Both the position numbers and the translations under genes were made by a program. Shown in pieces: positions 1 to 5,404 of a stretch of 6,414 bases of DNA. Below the pieces are notes generated by a model. The model saw nothing but the letters and a program-made list of their open reading frames with translations, made no database searches and had not been told where the DNA came from. Within the stretch, counting starts at the first letter, position 1. Each line of letters begins with the position of its first letter. The stretch spans positions 1 through 6,414 of the forward strand of contig RDYC01000329.1 of assembly GCA_004293295.1 (NCBI GenBank). The letters are read 5' to 3'. The stretch comes from Bacteroidota bacterium. GTDB lineage: Bacteria > Bacteroidota > Bacteroidia > UKL13-3.

Positions 1-69
1 AGTTCCGGGCATCATATCATGTAACATGCCCCGCCAACGCATTTCGGCTGCAAAATTTGTATTCAACAT
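1..69 (-). CDS. tyrS: Tyrosyl-tRNA synthetase, N-terminal fragment (gene runs off the left edge)
   Basis: TyrS attaches tyrosine to tRNA-Tyr in the cytoplasm for protein synthesis. Only the first 23 codons are visible: an ATG at 69..67 opens a minus-strand frame that stays open to base 1. The visible residues include AAEMRWRGMLHDMMPGT, which matches the opening helix of Bacteroidota TyrS proteins as I remember them (typically 'xxELRWRGMxHDxMPGTEE'). The HIGH and KMSKS catalytic motifs and the tRNA-binding domains lie outside the window. The start is the first in-frame ATG; the upstream sequence is non-coding and A/T-rich. The gene is divergent from the lysine-ketoglutarate reductase-like gene, so both promoters should lie in the 104 bp between them. 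The assignment rests on a short match, but the motif is distinctive. The protein can be checked by reading past the left edge. Confidence 0.82.
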   Translation of the reverse strand, partial: MLNTNFAAEMRWRGMLHDMMPGT

Positions 70-149
70 AACTAATCGCGAAAATAAACTTTTCTAACGC
101 TCTTTTGTATTTTAAAAGCCATATTTCATAATATTTATTCAGTGAATCA

Positions 150-161
150 TAATCATGATTA
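150..161. repeat. Perfect 12-bp palindrome TAATCATGATTA, possible operator
   Basis: TAATCATGATTA equals its own reverse complement. The symmetry does not extend further, since the flanking bases A149 and C162 do not pair. Its last two bases are the first two of the candidate -7 box TACATTTG (160-167), so a dimeric regulator bound here would block that promoter. It ends 12 bases before the ATG at 174. In AT-rich sequence a 12-bp palindrome can arise by chance, so an operator role is inferred from position only. Confidence 0.3.
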
Positions 162-167
162 CATTTG
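160..167 (+). promoter_or_regulatory. Candidate Bacteroidota -7 promoter element (TACATTTG) for the LKR-like gene
   Basis: The octamer matches the known Bacteroidota primary sigma -7 consensus TAnnTTTG at every fixed position. It ends six bases before the ATG at 174, so transcription would start at or very near the start codon and the mRNA would have almost no leader. No good TTG is seen about 20 bases upstream, which lowers confidence. Confidence 0.33.
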
Positions 168-173
168 CAGCTC

Positions 174-1373
174 ATGAAAACAATTGCTATTATTAACGAA
201 GGTAAACAACCGCCTGATTTAAGAACTCCTTTAACACCGGAGCAATGTGAAGTGGTGATGCAAAAATTTCCAGGAACCAAGGTGGTGGTTCAGGCTTCTA
301 AACACCGTTGTTACAGCAATGAAGCATATGCCAAAAGAGGGATTAAAGTAGTTGATGATGTTTCGGTTGCTGACATTTTACTCGGAGTAAAGGAAGTACC
401 TGTTGCTGATTTAGTAGCGGATAAAACCTATCTTTTTTTCTCGCATACCATTAAGAAACAAGCCCATAACAGAAAGTTGTTAAGGGCCATTATCAAAAAA
501 AACATAACCCTTATTGATTACGAAACATTGGTTTGGGAGGCTGGTAACCGAATTATTGGCTTTGGCAGATTTGCAGGTATAGTTGGGGCTCACTATGCCT
601 TTACCATGTGGGGAAAAAAGTATGCCTCTTTTTTTTTAAAACAAGCTTCGTTATGCGCTGACATGAATGAAATGTACGCACAATACAGGGAGATTATTTT
701 ACCTCCTATAAAAATTGTTTTGTGCGGTGATGGAAGAGTTGCACATGGGGCAATTGAAATGATGAAGAAACTTAAAATACACCATGTAACTCCGGAAGAA
801 TTTTTAGAAAACACCTACGATCATGCTGTTTACGTGCAACTGCGCAGCGAGGATTATTACCAACGTAAAGATGGAAGTGAGTGGGATAAATCAGATTTTT
901 ACAAACATCCTCAGGATTATAAAAGTAGTTTTGCCCCTTATTACAAAGTAGCAGATGTAATGATTAATGCCGTGTTTTGGAAAGAGGGGATTGAACCTTT
1001 TTTTACCAAGGAAGAAATGAAGCGCAGTGATTTTAATATCAAGGTAATTAGCGACATTACTTGCGATATTCCAGGCCCACTTCCTTCTACATTAAGGAGC
1101 ACCACTATTGAAAACCCATATTACGGATATAACCCACTGCTAGAGAAAGAAGTCATGCCTTTTTCTCCTGAGGTTGTTGATATACAATCAGTTGGTAACC
1201 TCCCGTGTGAGTTGCCGGTTGATGCCAGCAAAGAATTTGGGGATCACTTAATAAGACATGTGTTACCCTACTTACTTATTGATGATACTGAAGGTATAAT
1301 AAGCGGAGCCACCATAGCATCAAATGGCAGTTTAACAGCTAAATACAGCTATTTGCAGGATTATATTGAATAG
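174..1373 (+). CDS. Standalone lysine-ketoglutarate reductase / saccharopine dehydrogenase (lysine-forming)-type enzyme
   Basis: The protein (399 aa) resembles the lysine-ketoglutarate reductase half of animal and plant AASS and yeast LYS1, which interconvert lysine plus 2-oxoglutarate and saccharopine with NAD(P)H. An alanine dehydrogenase/PNT-type N-terminal domain spans about residues 1-135. It has the RTPLTP substrate segment (17-22), Lys73 in GVKEVP and His91 in FFSHTIKKQ, which align with the catalytic Lys and His of LYS1. A dinucleotide-binding fold follows with GDGRVAHG (185-192). The SDITCD motif (293-298), TTIENPYYGYNP (310-321) and the C-terminal SNGSLTAKYSYLQ (383-395) are AASS-LKR hallmarks. 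The end there shows that no saccharopine dehydrogenase domain is fused. A TTG at 165 could add three residues, but the ATG fits the family start (MKTIAIINEGK) better. No partner dehydrogenase gene is adjacent. Databases may label such proteins generic NAD(P)-dependent oxidoreductase or alanine dehydrogenase. Family assignment is strong; exact substrate and cofactor are inferred. Confidence 0.83.
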   Translation: MKTIAIINEGKQPPDLRTPLTPEQCEVVMQKFPGTKVVVQASKHRCYSNEAYAKRGIKVVDDVSVADILLGVKEVPVADLVADKTYLFFSHTIKKQAHNRKLLRAIIKKNITLIDYETLVWEAGNRIIGFGRFAGIVGAHYAFTMWGKKYASFFLKQASLCADMNEMYAQYREIILPPIKIVLCGDGRVAHGAIEMMKKLKIHHVTPEEFLENTYDHAVYVQLRSEDYYQRKDGSEWDKSDFYKHPQDYKSSFAPYYKVADVMINAVFWKEGIEPFFTKEEMKRSDFNIKVISDITCDIPGPLPSTLRSTTIENPYYGYNPLLEKEVMPFSPEVVDIQSVGNLPCELPVDASKEFGDHLIRHVLPYLLIDDTEGIISGATIASNGSLTAKYSYLQDYIE

Positions 1374-1477
1374 AGATAAACCGATAGCAAAGTAGCTTTT
1401 ACCGAGAATAGTATGATTTATTTTTATAAATGTGGTTTAAACTGTTGCTTTGCAGTTTATTACTTAAAACTAGATTA
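1374..1477. other. Intergenic gap between the LKR-like gene and the ABC exporter
   Basis: This gap of about 100 bases has no strong terminator. The only hairpins are weak: AAAG-TAG-CTTT near 1390-1400, and an all-A/T TTTAT-TTTT-ATAAA at 1417-1430. Read-through from the upstream gene is therefore possible. TTGCTTTG (1445-1452) is one mismatch from the TAnnTTTG -7 consensus and would give a leader of about 20 nt for the ATG at 1478, but there is no clear -33 element. Confidence 0.4.
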
Positions 1478-3379
1478 ATGGCGCGCGGAGGAAGAAATTT
1501 TAATAGCAACGGCAAACAAAAAGACGAAGCCCCTAAGGTGAAAATTTCTAAAGAAACTTTAAAAGAAGCCTTAGTTCTATTTACCTATCTCAAACCTTAT
1601 CGGGCCAAGTTTATTGGGAGTTTGGTTTTTATTGCACTTTCTGCTTTCACAACCAGTTTGTTTCCGCTATTCTTAGGTAAAATGATTGATGCGGCAGCCC
1701 CTGGTGCTGCTGGCACAATAGGTCAATCTACCAGTTTAGGGGCTTCTTTGGGTATAAATTTAAAAGATATACAATGGAGCTTAAATACCACGCTATTGCT
1801 TATTTTCCTGCAATTAACCATTCAAACCATTTTCTCGTTTATGCGTGTTTATTTATTAACTGAGGTAGGCGAAAAAGCTCTAGCAGATATGCGAAAAGAT
1901 GTTTACAGCAGGTTACTAAGTATGCCCATGAGCTATTTCACCGAAAAAAGAGTTGGGGAATTAAGCAACCGCATTTCTTCTGATTTATCGCAAATACAAG
2001 ATGCCATTTCATTTACATTAGCCGAATTTTTAAGAGGAATATTTACGTTAATCATTGGTTTAGGTTTTATCTTTTGGATTAGTGCTAAGCTTGCACTGGT
2101 TATGCTAGCTGTTGTTCCTGTAATTGCAATATTGGCAGTTATATTTGGTATGCGTATTCGCAAAATGGCCCGAAAAGCGCAAGACCAATTGGCTGATAGC
2201 GGAACCATTGTTCAGGAAACGTTTCAAGGTATTTCTATAGTAAAATCATTCACAGCTGAGTTTTATGAAATAAGCCGTTATGTTAAAAGTGTATACGCAG
2301 TAGTTGATACGGCTATTACCAATGCACGTTATAGGGGAGCTTTTATTTCATTCATGATATTTAGTGTTTTTGGCTCTATCGCCTTTGTGATGTGGTATGG
2401 TGCCAATATGATTAAAACCGGTGAACTAACCATGGGCTCATTAACCATGTTTGTAATTTTTAGCATGTTTGTGGGAGGCACATTTGCCGGTTTCGCTGAT
2501 ATGTTTAGCCAATTGCAAAAAACACTAGGAGCAACTCAAAGTATACGTGAAATTCTTCGAACACAAGGAGAGTCTGTTGAGTTAGGAATGAACCAAGTTA
2601 AACCGGAGTTTCAATTAAATGGTCAAGTTCGTTTTGAAGAGGTAGCCTTTAGCTACCCCAGCAGACCGGATGTACAAGTATTGAAAAGTATTTCACTCTT
2701 AGCAAATAACGGTGAACAGATAGCCGTGGTGGGTCCAAGTGGTGCCGGTAAAAGCACACTTGCCGCTTTGCTGTTACAATTTTACCAACCAGATAAAGGA
2801 GCACTTTATTTTGATGAACGTTTGGCGACTGATTTTCCAATTTCACAATTGCGCATGCAAATGGCATATGTGCCTCAAGATATTGTATTGTTTGGAGGAA
2901 CCATCAAAGAAAACATTGCCTATGGAAACCTTCATGCAACAGAAGAAGAAATTATTGCAGCAGCTAAGCAAGCAAATGCCCATGAGTTTATCAGTAAATT
3001 TCCTGAAGGATACCAAACCATTGTTGGTGAACGAGGAATTAAGCTTAGTGGTGGTCAAAGGCAACGTGTAGCTATTGCCAGAGCCATTTTAAAGAACCCT
3101 ACATTTTTAATTTTAGACGAAGCCACCTCCTCATTGGATAGTGAAAGTGAACAACTGGTACAAGAAGCATTAGAAAACCTCATGCAGGGTAGAACCTCTT
3201 TTGTAATAGCTCATCGGTTAAGCACTATCAGAAATGCCAATAAAATAGTGGTGATAGATAAAGGAGTTGTAGCGGAACAAGGTTCACATGAACAATTAAT
3301 GGCCAATAATGGGTTATATCGAAAACTTAACGAGATGCAATTTGAGTTTGGAAGTATTGGAGCGAATACCAATAGCTAA
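1478..3379 (+). CDS. ABC exporter half-transporter, fused membrane and ATPase domains (MsbA/ABCB type)
   Basis: This inner-membrane exporter should work as a homodimer, using ATP to move a lipid, peptide or drug-like substrate outward; the substrate cannot be read from sequence. With the ATG at 1478 it has 633 aa. A polar N-terminus (1-40) precedes six predicted membrane helices near 44-66, 104-127, 180-201, 204-226, 287-309 and 321-343. The ATPase domain is complete: A-loop Tyr393, Walker A GPSGAGKST (419-427, Lys425), Q-loop Gln467, signature LSGGQ (523-527), Walker B FLILDE (543-548) with catalytic Glu548, D-loop SSLD (551-554) and H-loop His579. All catalytic residues are present, so it should be active. 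An in-frame ATG at 1430 would add 16 residues (MWFKLLLCSLLLKTRL). I prefer 1478 because MARGGRNFNS resembles starts of Bacteroidota homologues and a possible -7 box lies at 1445-1452. The stop codon overlaps that of the convergent LOG gene. Confidence 0.93.
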   Translation: MARGGRNFNSNGKQKDEAPKVKISKETLKEALVLFTYLKPYRAKFIGSLVFIALSAFTTSLFPLFLGKMIDAAAPGAAGTIGQSTSLGASLGINLKDIQWSLNTTLLLIFLQLTIQTIFSFMRVYLLTEVGEKALADMRKDVYSRLLSMPMSYFTEKRVGELSNRISSDLSQIQDAISFTLAEFLRGIFTLIIGLGFIFWISAKLALVMLAVVPVIAILAVIFGMRIRKMARKAQDQLADSGTIVQETFQGISIVKSFTAEFYEISRYVKSVYAVVDTAITNARYRGAFISFMIFSVFGSIAFVMWYGANMIKTGELTMGSLTMFVIFSMFVGGTFAGFADMFSQLQKTLGATQSIREILRTQGESVELGMNQVKPEFQLNGQVRFEEVAFSYPSRPDVQVLKSISLLANNGEQIAVVGPSGAGKSTLAALLLQFYQPDKGALYFDERLATDFPISQLRMQMAYVPQDIVLFGGTIKENIAYGNLHATEEEIIAAAKQANAHEFISKFPEGYQTIVGERGIKLSGGQRQRVAIARAILKNPTFLILDEATSSLDSESEQLVQEALENLMQGRTSFVIAHRLSTIRNANKIVVIDKGVVAEQGSHEQLMANNGLYRKLNEMQFEFGSIGANTNS

Positions 3380-4140
3380 CTAAACCATTCACCTAACCAC
3401 CTTTTAGGTTTCATTACACGGTGTTTTTTCAGCTTAAACTTTTCAATGGCATGCTTTTTAATGTGCGCAACAGCCTCGTCTATAGAATCAGTAATTAATA
3501 AATACTCCTTAATTTCCTTGGCAGATACCGTTTGATATTCCACCATATCATTGGTGAGATTAATTAAATTTTTCCAGTAATCTTTGCCAAAAAGTACCAC
3601 AGGAAATTCCTTTATTTTGCCTGTTTGAATCAGCGTTAATGCTTCAAACATCTCATCCATAGTGCCCCACCCACCCGGCATAATTACAAAAGCATAGGAG
3701 TACTTAATAAGCAGGGTTTTTCGCACAAAAAAGTACCTGAACTCAACCGAGGTTTGTACGTAAGGATTTTCTTTTTGCTCATGCGGTAAAACAATGTTAC
3801 ACCCGATTGATTGGCCCCCAACCTCAAAGGCACCTCTGTTAGCTGCTTCCATAATGCCGGGCCCTCCGCCAGTTAAAACAGTAAAGCCCAGTTTACTTAT
3901 GGCAGCCCCCATTTCTCTTGCTTTTTGGTAATATTCATGTTGTTCATTAAACCGTGCACTTCCAAAAACGGTTACACATGGCCCGGCAAAATGTAATTTT
4001 TGAAACCCCCTGATAAATTCTGCAAATACTTTAAATACAAATCTCAATTCCCTCCAACGAGACCTTGGACCTTCCAGAAAACGTGTTTCTGAGTTTATTA
4101 CTTGCTCACGAAGTTTTTGAATGTTATTTTCTTTTACCAT
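3376..4140 (-). CDS. LOG-family (TIGR00730) protein, probable nucleoside 5'-monophosphate phosphoribohydrolase
   Basis: LOG proteins are cytoplasmic Rossmann-fold enzymes that split the base from nucleoside monophosphates: cytokinin ribotides in plants and some microbes, AMP and other purine nucleotides in bacteria. The protein has 254 aa. After a polar N-terminal helix region come FGSAR (59-63), the phosphate-binding GGGPGIMEAANRG (91-103), Arg140-Lys141 in FFVRK, and PGGWGTMDE (155-163). The last is the family PGGxGTxxE signature, with Glu163 as the expected catalytic residue. All key positions are intact. The C-terminus is lysine-rich (about 228-247), a possible nucleic-acid or partner contact. 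The ATG at 4140..4138 is the only sensible start. Its start is 13 bases from the end of the hppD terminator, so it probably needs its own promoter or read-through. Old 'lysine decarboxylase' labels for this family are wrong and should not be used to link it to the LKR-like gene. The physiological substrate is unknown. Confidence 0.88.
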   Translation of the reverse strand: MVKENNIQKLREQVINSETRFLEGPRSRWRELRFVFKVFAEFIRGFQKLHFAGPCVTVFGSARFNEQHEYYQKAREMGAAISKLGFTVLTGGGPGIMEAANRGAFEVGGQSIGCNIVLPHEQKENPYVQTSVEFRYFFVRKTLLIKYSYAFVIMPGGWGTMDEMFEALTLIQTGKIKEFPVVLFGKDYWKNLINLTNDMVEYQTVSAKEIKEYLLITDSIDEAVAHIKKHAIEKFKLKKHRVMKPKRWLGEWFS

Positions 4141-4153
4141 ATCTACTAAACGT

Positions 4154-4183
4154 AAAAAGACGCGAAATGTGTCGCGCCTTTTT
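4154..4183 (-). terminator. Intrinsic terminator downstream of hppD
   Basis: Read on the minus strand, a 12-base arm AAAAAGGCGCGA pairs with TCGCGTCTTTTT across a 6-base loop (CACATT). Pairing is complete with one G-U wobble, and the stem ends in a run of five T. It starts 27 bases after the hppD stop. On the plus strand the same position is an A-C mismatch, so the hairpin is better formed in minus-strand RNA and fits termination of hmgA-hppD. The LOG start codon lies just beyond it. Confidence 0.85.
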
Positions 4184-4210
4184 ATCTGAAATTAAAATGT
4201 TGAAAAAAAA

Positions 4211-5335
4211 TTACAAGTTGCCCCTGTTGGCCTGTTCTCTTTCCAATGCTTCAAAAAGGGCTTTAAAATTCCCTTTCCCAAAGCTTTTAGCGCCCTTGCG
4301 TTGTATTATTTCAAAAAACATAGTTGGCCTATCTTCAACCGGCTTGCTAAACAGTTGTAGCAGGTATCCTTCGTCATCACGGTCAACTAAAATGCCAAGT
4401 TCTCTTAGTGGAGCAATATCTTCATCTATTGGTCCAACACGGTCCAGTAAATCATCATAATAGCTATCCGGAACTTTTAAAAAGTCAACTCCTCTTGCCA
4501 TAAGTTGTTTCACCGTAGCTACAATATCTTTAGTAGCAATGGCAATATGCTGAACCCCTTCCCCTTCATAAAAATCTAAGTACTCTTCAACCTGTGATTT
4601 TTTCTTGCCTTCTGCCGGTTCATTAATCGGAAACTTAACATAACCATTACCATTACTCATTACCTTACTCATCAATGCAGAGTACTCAGTGCTAATATCC
4701 TTATCATCAAAAGACAAAATATTTTTAAATCCCATCACCTCTTCATAAAACTTCACCCAAGGGTTCATTTGGTTCCAACCCACATTTCCTACACAATGGT
4801 CAACATAAAGCAAACCAGTTGGCTCAGGATTATAGTTGCTTTCCCATTTTTGATAACCAGGCATAAAAACACCTTGGTAATTTTTGCGCTCGATAAACAA
4901 ATGCTCAACCTCTCCATAGGTTTTAATGCCACTTATGCGCACTTCTCCATCTTTATCACTTAATGTGGTTGGTTTTACCGTACCTACACCACCACGAGAA
5001 GTAGTTTTCTCGTAAGCATCGTAGGCATCATCAACCCATAAAGCTAAGTATTTTACGCCATCACCGTGTTTACGATGGTGCTCTGCAATTGGGCTATTAC
5101 TTTGCAATGGTGAAGTTAGGATTAACCGCATCTTATTCTGAATCAACACATAAGACACACGATCTTTTACCCCTGTTTCCGGGCCTGCATAAGCCAAGCT
5201 TTGAAAGCCAAAAGCCGTTTTGTAATAGTGCGCTGACTGTTTGGCATTACCTACCCAAAGTTCAATAAAATCAGTACCATTTAATGGTAAAAAGTCTGTT
5301 GTAACTTTGGTGGTTTTTATTTCTAATGTTTCCAT
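4211..5335 (-). CDS. hppD: 4-hydroxyphenylpyruvate dioxygenase
   Basis: HPPD is a cytoplasmic Fe(II) enzyme that converts 4-hydroxyphenylpyruvate and O2 into homogentisate and CO2, the second step of tyrosine breakdown. The 374-aa protein has the two vicinal-oxygen-chelate domains of the family: N-terminal about 18-150 (starting GTDFIELWVGNAK) and catalytic about 173-350. The iron ligands are visible: His180 in VDHCVGN, His263 in GVQHIAIAT and Glu342 in FFEIIQRKG. FPINEPA (235-241) and the closing helix SFGKGNFKALFEALE (351-365) are also typical. Length and residues are normal, so it should be active. The ATG at 5335..5333 is preceded by an A-rich stretch (CCTAAAAAT on the coding strand). It lies 69 bases downstream of hmgA on the same strand with no clear promoter or terminator between, so co-transcription is likely; a strong terminator follows. 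The related hydroxymandelate synthase is an alternative on sequence alone, but the hmgA neighbour argues for HPPD. Confidence 0.95.
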   Translation of the reverse strand: METLEIKTTKVTTDFLPLNGTDFIELWVGNAKQSAHYYKTAFGFQSLAYAGPETGVKDRVSYVLIQNKMRLILTSPLQSNSPIAEHHRKHGDGVKYLALWVDDAYDAYEKTTSRGGVGTVKPTTLSDKDGEVRISGIKTYGEVEHLFIERKNYQGVFMPGYQKWESNYNPEPTGLLYVDHCVGNVGWNQMNPWVKFYEEVMGFKNILSFDDKDISTEYSALMSKVMSNGNGYVKFPINEPAEGKKKSQVEEYLDFYEGEGVQHIAIATKDIVATVKQLMARGVDFLKVPDSYYDDLLDRVGPIDEDIAPLRELGILVDRDDEGYLLQLFSKPVEDRPTMFFEIIQRKGAKSFGKGNFKALFEALEREQANRGNL

Positions 5336-5404
5336 ATTTTTAGGTGATTTTCTAACTAGTTTTCGTATTGTGTATCACATCAATTAATAACACTGATGCC
5401 TATT
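5336..5404. other. hmgA-hppD intercistronic gap
   Basis: The 69-base AT-rich spacer has no TAnnTTTG match on the minus strand. It holds only a weak CATCA/TGATG inverted repeat (5378-5382 and 5394-5398, 11-base loop) and an 8-bp palindrome AACTAGTT (5354-5361). There is no T-tract after the repeat, so I do not call a terminator. The gap is consistent with one transcript carrying both genes. Confidence 0.45.

Larger units (their letters stand above)
70..173. promoter_or_regulatory. Divergent intergenic region between tyrS and the LKR-like gene
   Basis: This 104-bp AT-rich gap must hold promoters for both divergent genes. On the plus strand, TACATTTG (160-167) fits the Bacteroidota sigma -7 consensus TAnnTTTG exactly. 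On the minus strand, TATTTTCG (86..79) fits with one mismatch and is placed for tyrS. Neither has a convincing -33 TTG at the expected distance, so both calls are tentative. A 12-bp perfect palindrome lies at 150-161. I see no riboswitch or T-box-like structure, and the leaders would be too short for one. Confidence 0.5.

Noticed and set aside
17..280. Minus-strand open frame of 87 codons across the divergent intergenic region
   Set aside because: It is in a different frame from the TyrS start, overlaps the LKR-like gene antisense, and has no recognisable features.
2739..3071. Plus-strand open frame of 110 codons inside the ABC exporter ATPase domain
   Set aside because: It is a shifted frame of the intact Walker A to signature region and has no family resemblance.
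3391..3409. ACCTAA/TTAGGT inverted repeat as a terminator for the exporter gene
   Set aside because: The stem is only six pairs with no T-tract following it; the nearby ACACGGTGT before a T run (3416-3430) cannot form a stable stem either.
3376..4140. LOG-family gene as a lysine decarboxylase working with the LKR-like enzyme
   Set aside because: The 'lysine decarboxylase' name for PGGxGTxxE proteins is a historical misannotation; the motifs fit a nucleotide phosphoribohydrolase.
4065..4460. Plus-strand open frame of 131 codons spanning the LOG 5' end and hppD 3' end
   Set aside because: It lies antisense to two well-supported genes, crosses the terminator, and its translation shows low-complexity Ser/Lys-rich sequence with no recognisable domain.
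5378..5398. CATCA/TGATG repeat between hmgA and hppD as a terminator or attenuator
   Set aside because: Five base pairs around an 11-base loop and no T-tract make it too weak.
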